NCBI GenBank assembly: GCA_013203595.1 | Contig: JABMNT010000032.1 | Coordinates: 57,238-121,237, forward strand | DNA from: Rhodospirillales bacterium | GTDB lineage: Bacteria; Pseudomonadota; Alphaproteobacteria; Rhodospirillales; Casp-alpha2 | DNA: 64,000 nucleotides | Direction of reading: 5' to 3' | Part shown: positions 36,691 to 45,187 of the stretch, piece by piece | Numbering within the stretch: position 1 is the first letter of the stretch | How the letters are laid out: each line of letters opens with the position of its first letter | Program-made: the position numbers and the translations under genes | The notes under the pieces: model-generated | Databases searched by the model: none | What the model was told of the DNA's origin: nothing | Seen by the model: only the letters and a program-made list of their open reading frames with translations

Positions 36691-37077
36691 ATGCTTTCAG
36701 GGTTGTTAAATAACTGTCCAATTGGTGTGACTATTGTTTCTGAAAACATGGAACGACGGCTTTATGCCAACGATAAACTGGCAAAAATGTTTGGTGCGGA
36801 AACCCCTGAAAACCTGTTGATCGACCGGATTGAAGACAGTTGGTGCGATGTCGAACGCTATCAGCAGATGAAGGCGTTTATTGCATCGGGGCAGGATCTT
36901 GAGAATTTTGTCGCCAAGCGCCGCCGGGCCGACGGATCTGTTTTCTGGGTCACCATGAATTCGCAGATGGCGGAAGTGGAAGGCCACAAGGCCCGGATAA
37001 TCTGGATGTCCGATGTGACCGACCTGGTCGGTCTGCTTAGGGATACAGGGCCAGCCACCGAGGCAAAGTCCGCCTAA
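36691..37077 (+). CDS. Single PAS-domain protein
   Basis: 128 residues, almost all one PAS domain: LLNNCPIGVTIVSENMERRLYAND at the start, NFVAKRRRADGSVFWVTMNSQ near 70-90 and ARIIWMSDVTDLVGLL at the end (the usual PAC strand). No kinase, GGDEF or HTH output is attached and none is adjacent, so it should act by protein contact. AGGGAA precedes ATG 36691 at a good distance. It could be a solitary sensor module for one of the nearby globin signalling proteins, but this is not shown. Confidence 0.82.
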   Translation: MLSGLLNNCPIGVTIVSENMERRLYANDKLAKMFGAETPENLLIDRIEDSWCDVERYQQMKAFIASGQDLENFVAKRRRADGSVFWVTMNSQMAEVEGHKARIIWMSDVTDLVGLLRDTGPATEAKSA

Positions 37078-37217
37078 GGGCGACCCCGGCCTGAATTTCA
37101 CCTTTACCAACGGGGCCGTCGCAAGCGGCGCTCCGCTGACTTCAGCACTGACCGCCCGATTTCCTGGGCGTCTGTCGTCTGCCGCACATCTCTGCTCGCC
37201 TAATCCCTTTCAGGCCG

Positions 37218-37246
37218 TTGACTCGCGAACCACAAAAATGTATAAA
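37218..37246 (+). promoter_or_regulatory. Sigma-70 type promoter of the aldehyde dehydrogenase/CoA ligase operon
   Basis: TTGACT (37218-37223) and TATAAA (37241-37246) are separated by exactly 17 bases, close to consensus. Transcription would start near 37252. The -10 box is the first part of a palindrome, so a repressor bound there would block polymerase. Confidence 0.7.
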
Positions 37247-37271
37247 ATGAGACATTGCATCCCATTTTATA
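37241..37271. promoter_or_regulatory. Palindromic operator overlapping the -10 box
   Basis: TATAAAATG (37241-37249) and CATTTTATA (37263-37271) are perfect inverted copies; adding the inner bases GA and TC gives 12-base arms with one mismatch around a 7-base centre. The position over the -10 box suggests a repressor site. No regulator gene is adjacent. Confidence 0.65.
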
Positions 37272-37369
37272 AGAATGATTCATAACTTCCAGCAAGGATC
37301 GAACGCCTGGCCCCTCCTTCAGCGGCATCTGCCCAAGCCAACCCGACAGCGGCCCAGATTATTGAGCAA

Positions 37370-38740
37370 TTGATCAAGCGTGCCCGTATCGCCATGGCGG
37401 AATTTGAATCAGCGGATCAGGCGCGCGTTGACGAAGCGGTGACGGCGCTGGCCTGGTCTTTGTACGAGCCGGGCCGGGCAAGGGAACTGGCAGAGATGGC
37501 CGTCGAAGATACCGGCCTTGGCACCGTTGACAGCAAAATCATCAAGAACACCCGCAAAACCTTCGGTACCCTGCGCGACCTGATGCGCGCCAAAACCGTT
37601 GGCATTATCGAAGAAGACAAGGCATTGGGCCTGGTTAAATTCGCCAAACCCGTTGGCGTGGTTGCCGCCATTGCACCCTCCACCAATCCGGCAGCAACAC
37701 CGGTCAACAAAGCCATGATGGCGGTCAAAGGCCGCAACGCGGTGATTGTTGCACCGTCTCCGGCGGGTGCGCTGACGACCGCAAAGACTGTTGATTACAT
37801 GCGTGCGGAATTAAGGAAAATCGGCCTTCCGGAGGATCTGGTGCAGGTCCTGCCGTCGCCCGTCAACAAGGAATTAACCCAGCAGTTAATGAACCAGTCC
37901 GATTTGATCGTCTGCACCGGCTCGCAGAACAATGTGCGCCGCGCCTATTCGTCGGGCACGCCGGCGATCGGCGTCGGCGCCGGTAATGTGCCGGTGATTA
38001 TCGATTCGACAGCTGACCTGAACGACGCCGCCACGAAGATCCAGCAGTCCAAATGTTTTGACAATGCGACGTCCTGCAGCTCCGAAAATTCCGTGACGAT
38101 CATCGACGATGTATACGACGCCGCGATCGATGCCCTGAAGGCGGCGGGCGGCTATCTGTGCACGCCTGAGGAAAAGGCCAAAATCCAGCAGACCCTCTGG
38201 GTCGATGGCCATCTGAACCGGCACGTGATCGCCAAGGACCCGGGCATTCTGGCAACCGCCTGTGGCCTGTCGCCGGCGGCAGCGGATGCAAAGTTCTTCA
38301 TGGTCGAAGATGACAACGCCGTCGGCAAAGCCCACCCGTTCTCCGATGAGAAGCTGTCGCTGGTGCTGACCGTGTATCGCGCCGCCGACTTTGCCGCCGC
38401 CAAGACGCACGTCCAGAATATTCTCGACTTTGTCGGCATGGGCCACTCCGTCGGCATTCACACAAAAAATGAGGATCATGTGCGCGAACTGGCCGAAGAC
38501 CTGAAAGTCGTTCGGGTCCTGGTCAACCAGGCGCATACCTTTGGCAATGGCGGCAGTTTCACCAATGGCCTGAATTTCACATTGTCCATGGGCTGCGGAA
38601 CCTGGGCGGGAAATTCCATTTCTGAAAATCTCAATTACCGGCATTTCATCAACATAACGCATCTGGTTCGCGAGATTCCCGAGGACAAACCGTCGGAAGA
38701 GGATCTGTTTGCCAGCCATTGGCAGAAATACGGGAAATAA
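37370..38740 (+). CDS. sauS: Acylating (CoA-dependent) aldehyde dehydrogenase, sulfoacetaldehyde-type
   Basis: Interconverts an acyl-CoA and its aldehyde with NAD(P). The 456+ residue product has the nucleotide-binding region VAAIAPSTNPAATPVNKAMM near 100, and the catalytic cysteine in FDNATSCSSENSV near 225, as in EutE/PduP/AdhE-type enzymes. Overall sequence resembles the acylating sulfoacetaldehyde dehydrogenase SauS more than acetaldehyde enzymes, in my judgement. The start is a problem: family-like sequence (AAQIIEQ) extends upstream of TTG 37370 with no ATG/GTG, and a CTG at 37307 has AAGGA eight bases before it, so the true start may be that CTG. The two downstream CoA-ligase genes would supply the acyl-CoA. 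Confidence 0.8.
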   Translation: MIKRARIAMAEFESADQARVDEAVTALAWSLYEPGRARELAEMAVEDTGLGTVDSKIIKNTRKTFGTLRDLMRAKTVGIIEEDKALGLVKFAKPVGVVAAIAPSTNPAATPVNKAMMAVKGRNAVIVAPSPAGALTTAKTVDYMRAELRKIGLPEDLVQVLPSPVNKELTQQLMNQSDLIVCTGSQNNVRRAYSSGTPAIGVGAGNVPVIIDSTADLNDAATKIQQSKCFDNATSCSSENSVTIIDDVYDAAIDALKAAGGYLCTPEEKAKIQQTLWVDGHLNRHVIAKDPGILATACGLSPAAADAKFFMVEDDNAVGKAHPFSDEKLSLVLTVYRAADFAAAKTHVQNILDFVGMGHSVGIHTKNEDHVRELAEDLKVVRVLVNQAHTFGNGGSFTNGLNFTLSMGCGTWAGNSISENLNYRHFINITHLVREIPEDKPSEEDLFASHWQKYGK

Positions 38741-38743
38741 GCC

Positions 38744-39883
38744 ATGAACTTCGAAGAATATGCAGCCAAGCCGATCCTTGCGGCCGCCGGCATTGCGGTC
38801 CCCGCCTCGCAACTGGCGACAACCCCGGAGCAGGCGGCAAAGGCCTGCGCAGCCATCGGCCAGGTGGTTATCAAGGCCCAGGTGCCAACCGGCAAACGGG
38901 GCAAGGCCGGTGGCATTCAACTGGCCGATACGCCGGACCAGGCAGCGCAGCATGCAGCCCGGATTATCGGCATGGACATCGGCGGGCACCGTGTCGAAAA
39001 GGTTCTGGTCGAAGCCATGTCCGATATCGCCTTCGAATATTATGCAGCCATCCTCAATGATCCTGCCAGCAAGGGCCCGATGCTCATGTTTTCCACCGAA
39101 GGCGGCATGGACATTGAAGAGATTGCCGCCGAATCACCGGAAAAACTGCGCACCGCGACCATCGATATCCGCCGGGGTTTATCGGCCGAAACGGCGCAGG
39201 CACTGATCGGGGGCCTCGATCTGAATGGTGCCAACGATGCCATCGCTGACGTCCTGCTGAAACTGTATGACGCCTACCGCACAAACGATGCGGAACTGCT
39301 GGAAATCAACCCGCTGATCCAAACCCGTTCCGGCACCATCGTTGCCCTGGACTGCAAGTTCGTGCTGGATGATTCAGCCATCAAGCGCCAGCCGGAGCTC
39401 GCCGCCAAAGGCACGCCTGACAGGCTGACCGCGCTTGAAAAAATCGGTGAGGACAATGTGATCAAGTATATTGAACTCGATGGCAACGTTGCCGTGCTGG
39501 CCAATGGCGCAGGCCTGACGATGACGACCATGGACGTGGTTCGTCATCACGGCGGGGCACCGGCAAACTTCTGCGAAATAGGCGGCGAGGCCTATACCAA
39601 GGGCAAAGTGGCGCTGGAAATGGTGTTGGGCAAACCTGGCGTCAAAAGCCTGGTTGTCAATTTCTGCGGGGCCTTTGCCCGCTGCGACGTGATGATGGAT
39701 GGCCTGTTGAACGCCTGGGAAGAGCTGAAGCCTGAATTGCCTGTGTTTTTCTCGATCGCCGGCACCGGTGACGAAGAAGCCATCCGCATGCTGAAGGAGC
39801 GCCTCGATATGGACCCTTACCCGAACATGGATGCGGCCAGCAAAGCCGCTGTCGATGCGGCCCGGGCGGGAGCAGGCACATGA
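38744..39883 (+). CDS. ADP-forming acid-CoA ligase, SucC-like beta subunit
   Basis: A 379-residue succinyl-CoA synthetase beta-type subunit with an N-terminal ATP-grasp domain (IKAQVPTGKRGKAGGIQLA near 48-66, DAELLEINPLI near 186) and a C-terminal CoA-ligase domain (NFCGAFARCDVMMDGLL near 308). Compared with true SucC, KGKVALEMVLGKPGVKS replaces the more usual DKVKEAFRIILSD-type stretch, and the gene is paired with an aldehyde dehydrogenase and not with TCA-cycle genes. I therefore expect another acid substrate, such as sulfoacetate or a related C2-C4 acid. It overlaps the alpha subunit gene by 4 bases. Confidence 0.85.
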   Translation: MNFEEYAAKPILAAAGIAVPASQLATTPEQAAKACAAIGQVVIKAQVPTGKRGKAGGIQLADTPDQAAQHAARIIGMDIGGHRVEKVLVEAMSDIAFEYYAAILNDPASKGPMLMFSTEGGMDIEEIAAESPEKLRTATIDIRRGLSAETAQALIGGLDLNGANDAIADVLLKLYDAYRTNDAELLEINPLIQTRSGTIVALDCKFVLDDSAIKRQPELAAKGTPDRLTALEKIGEDNVIKYIELDGNVAVLANGAGLTMTTMDVVRHHGGAPANFCEIGGEAYTKGKVALEMVLGKPGVKSLVVNFCGAFARCDVMMDGLLNAWEELKPELPVFFSIAGTGDEEAIRMLKERLDMDPYPNMDAASKAAVDAARAGAGT

Positions 39884-40755
39884 GAATTTTGCGCAAGCAC
39901 CACCGGGTTCTGATCCAGGGGATAACCGGCAAACAGGGCACCTTCTGGACCGAGCGCATGCAGGCCTACGGCACCAACGTGGTGGGCGGCGTAAACCCGA
40001 AAAAAGCCGGAACCAGCCATTGCAACGTCCCTGTCCACGCCTCTGCGGTTGATGCCATGAAAGACGGAGATGGTTTTGAGTCATCGATCATGTTTATCCC
40101 GCCGTTGGGGGTCAAGGCGGCGGCCCTGGATGCCATCGAAGCGGGCGCCAAAAACATTTGCATACTCACTGAACATATTCCGGTCCAGGACGTCATGTAT
40201 GTGATGGCGGCGGCAAAGGAACGCGGCACCATGATCACCGGCCCCAATACCGCCGGCTCGGTCACCGTTGGTGAATGTTTTCAGGGATTTATGCCAGCAT
40301 TCAACGAACGTATTTTCAAGCGTGGCCGGGTCGGTGTGATGTCACGCTCGGGCAGCCTGGGCACGTTGATGTGCCAGAATATCGTTTCGGCCGGCTACGG
40401 CCAGTCGGCATTCATCGGCATTGGCGGCGATCCGATTATCGGCACCACAACCCGCGATGCCCTGCAGGCACTGGACCAGTTTGAAGGGACCGATTGTGTT
40501 GTCATGGTCGGCGAGATCGGTGGATCCATGGAAGAGGATGCGGCCGATTATGCGGCCACCATGGCAAAACCGGTGTTCGCCTTTATTGCCGGCGGGGCTG
40601 CGCCTGCCGGTAAGAAGATGGGCCACGCCGGGGCGATCGTCATGGGCGACAAAGGCACTTATGCGTCAAAAAAGAAGGCTCTGGAAGCGGCTGGCGTCAC
40701 CGTTCTCGATACCCCGTCCCATGTCGGAGACGCCCTGCACGAAGTGCTCGGCTGA
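39880..40755 (+). CDS. ADP-forming acid-CoA ligase, SucD-like alpha subunit
   Basis: The 291-residue alpha subunit. It has the CoA-binding Rossmann start [18 protein letters not shown] near 10-27, [10 protein letters not shown] near 36, and [16 protein letters not shown] near 128. The phosphohistidine loop is [18 protein letters not shown] near 243 with its His, and [17 protein letters not shown] precedes it. It retains every feature of an active succinyl-CoA-synthetase-type ligase. Order aldehyde dehydrogenase - beta - alpha, with 3-base and overlapping junctions, indicates one pathway: acid to acyl-CoA to aldehyde, or the reverse with ATP gain. Confidence 0.88.
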   Translation: MRILRKHHRVLIQGITGKQGTFWTERMQAYGTNVVGGVNPKKAGTSHCNVPVHASAVDAMKDGDGFESSIMFIPPLGVKAAALDAIEAGAKNICILTEHIPVQDVMYVMAAAKERGTMITGPNTAGSVTVGECFQGFMPAFNERIFKRGRVGVMSRSGSLGTLMCQNIVSAGYGQSAFIGIGGDPIIGTTTRDALQALDQFEGTDCVVMVGEIGGSMEEDAADYAATMAKPVFAFIAGGAAPAGKKMGHAGAIVMGDKGTYASKKKALEAAGVTVLDTPSHVGDALHEVLG

Positions 40756-40947
40756 GCGGCCTTTAACCGCAATCACGTGGGGCCGTCAGATAATGACCTG
40801 CAGAAAATGAATGTCGGAAGCCCCGCCTTGGTGCTGACAGCAAACCAACACCCGGGTGATCATTTTCCTGCTTTTCAGCGTCTGAAATGTTCTTAAACAT
40901 CTAATCGTGCCAAAAAAACCGAGAATGCTTGCCTAAACACAAACAAT

Positions 40948-40989
40948 TTCATTACATTGTGTGCATTGATTCATTACATTGTGTGCATT
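40948..40989 (+). repeat. Two direct 20-bp repeats with 22-bp period (operator-like)
   Basis: The 20-base block starting TTCATTACATTG occurs identically at 40948-40967 and 40970-40989. The period of 22 bases puts both copies on the same face of the helix. They lie ~105 bases before the globin-MCP gene in a 337-base gap (40756-41092) that shows no gene. The block shares CATTACATTG with the region ahead of the globin-cyclase gene. Confidence 0.75.
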
Positions 40990-41092
40990 CATCCGTCAGC
41001 CTCGATTTGTTGAACTTATTTAAAAGCGCGCCTGAGCCTTTTCCTTAACGACCTCAATTCGACCGAACGAGATACGACGAAAGGAACAGTTC

Positions 41093-42169
41093 GTGACACC
41101 CGATCAAGCAGAACTCATTCAAACCGCCTATGCGACCCATGTTAAAGGCCAGTCGACCTTTATCGAAACCATTCTGGCACATATCGCGATGGCCAGCCCT
41201 GAGTTGTCGCATCTGATTGGTCACGGCACCGACGAACTGGTCGGGCAGACAACCTCTGCCATTGACCATGTCGTCGAAAAATTACATACGCCGAGCGAAA
41301 TCGCCGATTATGTCGCCGGCTATGGCGAATTCCTTCATGACCGGGGCGTTCAGGATGACCACTACGCCATCCTCGGCGATGCCCTGATGCAGGGCTTTGA
41401 ACAGTGCTTCAGCAATAATCTTGCCCCGGAAATCAGGGATGCCTGGTCTGATGCCTGGTTGATGTTTTCGGCGATCATGCGCGAAGCTGCCTTTGGTGTG
41501 GCCCATAACCCGTCGGCCGAACGCATTGGCATCGGCGCTCCCCCGGCAAATGCGGCCACTTCGGCCCCCGGCGGGTCGCGTGCAGATACCGCGAGCATTG
41601 AGCTGGAAGCGCAAAACCTGGATGACGAAGTGGCCAACGTAAACGAGGTCGCCCAGCAGATTTCCGGGGTTGCAAAACAGACCAATCTGCTGGCCCTGAA
41701 CGCGCGCATTGAAGCGGCCAGAACCGGAGATGCCGGCAAGGGGTTTGCGGTCGTCGCCAACGAGATCAAGGATCTGGCTGCCCAGTCTGGAGAAGCAACC
41801 AAGGGCATTTATCAGGCTGCCGCCGAGATATCCGATCAGGTCAGAAACCTGCTTGTGTCGCTGAAAAATGAAACGCAGACCGATCCGGGTACTTCCGTTG
41901 ACGACCAGATCATTGCTCTGGTAACCGGTATCGAGAAAATCGGCGCCATATCCCAGCGGATTGACGGCATCGCCAGCGAAACCAACATGCTGGCCCTGAA
42001 TGCGACCATTGAGGCCAACCGGGCCGGCGACAAGGGCCGCGGATTTGCAGTGGTCGCCGGTGAAGTCAAGGTTCTGGCGTCGCAGACCTCGCAAGCCACC
42101 CAGCAAATCAATGCCCTGGTCGAGAAGTTGAATGCCCTGGCCCAACGCATGGCTGAAATGGTCACTTAA
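41093..42169 (+). CDS. Soluble globin-linked methyl-accepting chemotaxis protein with doubled hairpin core
   Basis: A cytoplasmic chemotaxis receptor of 358 residues without membrane segments. Residues ~5-140 are a bacterial single-domain globin of the flavohaemoglobin type: the likely proximal His is in EFLHDRGV near 83, followed by [15 protein letters not shown] and [17 protein letters not shown]. The signalling part contains the MCP tip motif twice: [20 protein letters not shown] near 198 and [20 protein letters not shown] near 298, each followed by FAVVA(N/G)E. Normal receptors have it once. GTG 41093 follows AAGGA. It would pass oxygen, NO or redox information to CheA, or act as a non-chemotactic scaffold. 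Confidence 0.88.
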   Translation: MTPDQAELIQTAYATHVKGQSTFIETILAHIAMASPELSHLIGHGTDELVGQTTSAIDHVVEKLHTPSEIADYVAGYGEFLHDRGVQDDHYAILGDALMQGFEQCFSNNLAPEIRDAWSDAWLMFSAIMREAAFGVAHNPSAERIGIGAPPANAATSAPGGSRADTASIELEAQNLDDEVANVNEVAQQISGVAKQTNLLALNARIEAARTGDAGKGFAVVANEIKDLAAQSGEATKGIYQAAAEISDQVRNLLVSLKNETQTDPGTSVDDQIIALVTGIEKIGAISQRIDGIASETNMLALNATIEANRAGDKGRGFAVVAGEVKVLASQTSQATQQINALVEKLNALAQRMAEMVT

Positions 42170-42231
42170 AGACCGGCCGGGGCCGGAGCCGAACCAGTAG
42201 CCGCTGCAACCAGGCATCATTTTTCGCTTTT

Positions 42232-42247
42232 TGTGACCCCCGTCACA
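42232..42247. promoter_or_regulatory. CRP-like site TGTGA-N6-TCACA
   Basis: TGTGA (42232-42236), six bases (CCCCCG), TCACA (42243-42247) is a perfect match to the CRP/FNR-family half-site arrangement. It lies 133 bases before the small membrane protein gene and could control it and the sulfatase gene, or end the MCP transcript as a hairpin after a T-rich stretch; both readings are possible. Confidence 0.45.
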
Positions 42248-42379
42248 GGACCTGGCCCCGGCGCGTATTACAGTTCACACAGTTCCATCGAACGGGCAAA
42301 CCATCGGAAACCATGGGGCGCAAAACGACCGGCCTAAGGCGACAGCCACGGCAGCGGCGTTACCGAAAGGAGATCGACG

Positions 42380-42610
42380 ATGCTCACAGATCTTGCGGCC
42401 TTTATGATCGGGCTCTGGCAGGCGTGGTCGGCAGTCTTTTCCGGCATCCCCTACGGCAACCCCTTTCTGGCGATCTGCAGCCCGCTCCTGGTTCTGGCCG
42501 CCGCCATCTATGGGCTTGTCGCCTACCGCCGGCGCGCCGCCCTGATGCGCGCCTGCGGAGATCAATACGCGCGCCTTGAACTGTTCAAGAAGGTCATGAA
42601 TTATCGCTAG
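42380..42610 (+). CDS. Small single-span membrane protein
   Basis: A 76-residue unrecognised protein with a clear ribosome site (AAAGGAG, 42365-42371). It has a hydrophobic segment at about 8-22 and a stronger one at 32-49 (LLVLAAAIYGLVAYRR), then a basic, helical C-terminal tail. The ATG start with that site and typical codon use make it a likely real gene. Its position just before the sulfatase gene (82-base gap) may mean co-expression. Confidence 0.6.
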   Translation: MLTDLAAFMIGLWQAWSAVFSGIPYGNPFLAICSPLLVLAAAIYGLVAYRRRAALMRACGDQYARLELFKKVMNYR

Positions 42611-42691
42611 TGCCCGCACATCGCCGGCTTTACTCGCTCTCCGTTAAGGGCGATATTCGAGCGCGTATAACAGCTCTTCATCAGGTGCGAA

Positions 42692-44239
42692 ATGACGACC
42701 AAACCGCTTCAGAACATATTGCTGATCACGGCTGATCAGTGGCGCGGCGAGTGTTTGTCGGCGCTTGGCCACCCCTGTGTCAAAACACCCCATCTGGATG
42801 CATTGATTGCTGAAAGCGTGGTGTTCGAGAATCATTATTCGGTCTGTGCGCCCTGCGGCCCGGCCCGCGCCAGCCTGCTGACGGGGATGTATCTGCAGAA
42901 CCACCGCTCGTGCCGCAACGGCACGCCGCTGGATGAACGCCATACAAATATTGCCCTGGAAGCCAGAAAAGCCGGATATCAGCCGGTCCTCTTTGGTTAT
43001 ACGGATACCAGCCGCGACCCCCGCACAACCGACCCGGAGCTTTTAAAACGCGACCTCTATGAAGGCGTGCTGCCGGGTTTCAAAGTCGAAACGCTGCTGC
43101 TCGATAATTCGGAGCCCTGGATTGCCGATCTGAAAGCCAAAGGTTATGACGTGCCGGCCGCGCTGGACGACATCTATCGTCCGCTTGGCGATTATCCGGA
43201 TGCGGAAAACCGGGGCCGCACCTTTCCGCCGCCGTTCTACAGGGCCGACGATTCACGGACCGCTTTTCTGACCGACCAGGTGACCGCCTATTTATCCCAA
43301 CAGGACCAGGGCTGGTTTGCCCACGTCTCGCACCTGCGGCCGCATCCGCCGTTTATTGCGCCTGAACCCTACAATACCATGTACGCGGCGGCCGACGTGC
43401 CGCCGCCGGTCCGCGCCGCCAGCCCCGATGCCGAAGCCAGCGCCCACCCATGGCTGGCCTGCGCCCTTGATGACATGGGCGACTGGTTCGACCCGTGGAT
43501 GCAGGCGACCATGAAAGACGACAGCTACGACCGCGACGCCCTGCAGGTGCGCGCCACCTACTACGGCCTGATCTCCAAGGTTGATCATTACATCGGCAAA
43601 CTTATTGATCATCTCAAGCAGACCGGGGCCTATGAGGAAACCCTGATCATCTTCACCACCGACCACGGCGAGTTGCTCGGCGATCACTGGCTTTTTGGCA
43701 AACGCGGCTACTTCGATCAGAGCTATCGGATCCCGCTGATCATCCGTGATCCGCGCAGGGCCGCGGATTCAACACGCGGCCAGCACATCAAAGCGTTCAC
43801 CGAATCCGTCGATATCACCCCCACCCTGCTCGAATGGATGGGTCTCGCCATCCCCCGCCAGTGCGACGGCCGGTCTCTGCTTGGGTTCTGCCATGGCAGC
43901 CCCCCGGCTGACTGGCGCACCGAAGTGCATTGGGAATACGATTACCGCGATGTCACGGACCCGCGGATGGAAAAGCGGCTTGGCATCACCATGGATCAAT
44001 GCGCCATGAACATTATTCGGGACGAGAATTTCAAATATGTCCATTTCAACGGCCTGCCGCCGCTGTTCTTCGATCAGCGCAAAGACCCGGACAATTTCCA
44101 CAATCTGGCCAACGATCCGGCCTACACGGCCCAGATGCTCACCTATACCCAGAAGCTGCTGTCGTGGCGCATGCAGAACGATGAGCGCGTCCTCACCGGC
44201 ATGCAACTGACACCGGACGGCGTCGCGGAACGCGGCTGA
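42692..44239 (+). CDS. Sulfatase-family hydrolase, phosphonate monoester hydrolase type
   Basis: An alkaline-phosphatase-superfamily enzyme of 515 residues that hydrolyses sulfate, phosphodiester or phosphonate monoesters. The nucleophile is the formylglycine-precursor Cys in SVCAPCGPARASLLTG (CxPxR, about residue 55). Metal ligands are the Asp pair near the start (LLITADQWRGE) and TTDHGELLGDHWLFGKRGYF near 325. The CGPAR spelling and the long middle insertion match phosphonate monoester hydrolases (PehA-like). It needs the formylglycine-generating enzyme or anaerobic equivalent, which is not in the window. AGGTG lies five bases before ATG 42692. Confidence 0.88.
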   Translation: MTTKPLQNILLITADQWRGECLSALGHPCVKTPHLDALIAESVVFENHYSVCAPCGPARASLLTGMYLQNHRSCRNGTPLDERHTNIALEARKAGYQPVLFGYTDTSRDPRTTDPELLKRDLYEGVLPGFKVETLLLDNSEPWIADLKAKGYDVPAALDDIYRPLGDYPDAENRGRTFPPPFYRADDSRTAFLTDQVTAYLSQQDQGWFAHVSHLRPHPPFIAPEPYNTMYAAADVPPPVRAASPDAEASAHPWLACALDDMGDWFDPWMQATMKDDSYDRDALQVRATYYGLISKVDHYIGKLIDHLKQTGAYEETLIIFTTDHGELLGDHWLFGKRGYFDQSYRIPLIIRDPRRAADSTRGQHIKAFTESVDITPTLLEWMGLAIPRQCDGRSLLGFCHGSPPADWRTEVHWEYDYRDVTDPRMEKRLGITMDQCAMNIIRDENFKYVHFNGLPPLFFDQRKDPDNFHNLANDPAYTAQMLTYTQKLLSWRMQNDERVLTGMQLTPDGVAERG

Positions 44240-44244
44240 GGGTA

Positions 44245-44637
44245 TCAGTCGGGAACAGGGGATATATGGGCTCTTAACCAGGTTGCGAGATCTTTTTCTG
44301 ACAAGTTCCCTGCGGCGAGCGAAAGAAATGTTTGCACGCAAGCAATATCGTCCGCATTCAACTGATAACCATTGAGGTTCAGGAAAAGCTCAACGACAAC
44401 GAAGGCCGTCCGCTTATTGCCATCGAGAAAAGGATGATTACTGGATATTCCAAAACCGTAAGCGGCGGCCAATTCTGCAATATCTGCATTCTGGTAATTT
44501 GCTTTGTTGTCTGGACGGGCCAGAGCGGATGAAAGGAGCCCTTCATCTGTTAAGCCAGCGTGTCCGCCATGCTCGGCAATCTGTTCATCGTGAATTGCAA
44601 GAACGACATGTTGATCGATCCTGGTCCAGGAGGGCAT
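44245..44637 (-). CDS. doc: Doc-type (Fic fold) toxin
   Basis: A death-on-curing toxin of 130 residues; Doc phosphorylates elongation factor Tu and stops translation. The Fic/Doc core is intact: ISSNHPFLDGNKRTAFVV near 63-80, matching HPFxDGNKRTA. The C-terminal helices end with ATWLRAHI. Its ATG overlaps the last base of the antitoxin stop (TAATG), typical of coupled pairs with the antitoxin first. Composition is less GC-rich than the neighbourhood. Confidence 0.92.
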   Translation of the reverse strand: MPSWTRIDQHVVLAIHDEQIAEHGGHAGLTDEGLLSSALARPDNKANYQNADIAELAAAYGFGISSNHPFLDGNKRTAFVVVELFLNLNGYQLNADDIACVQTFLSLAAGNLSEKDLATWLRAHISPVPD

Positions 44638-44861
44638 TATTTGGCGAGTTCACGCAAAACGCCGCGGCGCTTTTTCATGACTTTTCGTGCCGCCTCCATT
44701 TGCCGCTCGAATTCCGGATCGTAGGGTGTCAGTTCAATGCCATTGGCGGTTTCGACCACAAAAAGTTGATCGCCTTTCTCGACATGGAGTTTGGCAAGAA
44801 TCTCTTTCGGTAAAATGACGCCTGTCGAGTTGCCGACGGCCTTGAGCTTAAGAGTCGTCAT
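44637..44861 (-). CDS. AbrB/SpoVT-family antitoxin
   Basis: A 74-residue DNA-binding swapped-hairpin antitoxin: LKLKAVGNSTGVILPKEILAKL is the AbrB strand-turn-strand (GNSTGVILPKE), and the C-terminal tail PEFERQMEAARKVMKKRRG should wrap the toxin. ATG 44861 has AGGTG seven bases upstream, better than the GTG at 44870. It would repress its own promoter together with Doc; a perfect 16-base palindrome lies 38 bases upstream. AbrB-type antitoxin with Doc is a known mixed pairing. Confidence 0.9.
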   Translation of the reverse strand: MTTLKLKAVGNSTGVILPKEILAKLHVEKGDQLFVVETANGIELTPYDPEFERQMEAARKVMKKRRGVLRELAK

Positions 44862-44898
44862 TGCAGTCACCTGATTTTGCAGTCTTGTTATTAAAAAG

Positions 44899-44914
44899 TA
44901 TTACATATGTAATA
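44899..44914. promoter_or_regulatory. 16-bp perfect palindrome upstream of the antitoxin gene
   Basis: TATTACATATGTAATA reads the same on both strands. It is 38 bases before the antitoxin start and fits an autoregulatory operator of the AbrB-Doc pair. Confidence 0.6.
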
Positions 44915-45046
44915 ACTAAAGGAAAGACCAAACCTTGTCCATGGCTGTATTTGAATCGCCCTGATTTCTTAGTCACCCTGCATCTTCCGTTTCAAATAGT
45001 AATTTTATGGCCAACCACAGACGGCAACTTGCAAAAGTCTTAAGCT

Positions 45047-45187
45047 TCAGATCACCAATTGCCGATGCCAGAACCGGGTATCTTCGATTGAAAGCATATC
45101 CCTTTCGACAGAACTCTGTTTTAAGGAGTTCATGAGCTTCGCGAGGTTTTGATTTAGTTGAAGGCTGTTTTTCTCCCAATCAGCCAT
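45047..45187 (-). CDS. 46-residue ORF, unrecognised
   Basis: ATG 45187 to TGA 45047: begins MADWEKNSLQLNQNLAKL and ends IEDTRFWHRQLVI. It is strongly polar and helix-like, and its start overlaps the stop of the open frame that precedes it on the same strand by 8 bases (ATGGCTGA), the usual geometry of coupled genes. It has no family that I recognise. The alternative 68-residue frame over the same bases (44973-45179) looks less protein-like. Confidence 0.4.
   Translation of the reverse strand: MADWEKNSLQLNQNLAKLMNSLKQSSVERDMLSIEDTRFWHRQLVI

Noticed and set aside
37275..37374. Short frame beginning MIHNFQQGSNAWPLLQ as N-terminus of the aldehyde dehydrogenase
   Set aside because: It is in another frame and stops at 37372-37374. 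It may be a leader peptide. Its NFQQG resemblance to the STAND motif is a coincidence of five residues.
40948..40989. CRISPR or iteron origin
   Set aside because: Only two copies and no replication or cas genes nearby; an operator is the simpler reading.
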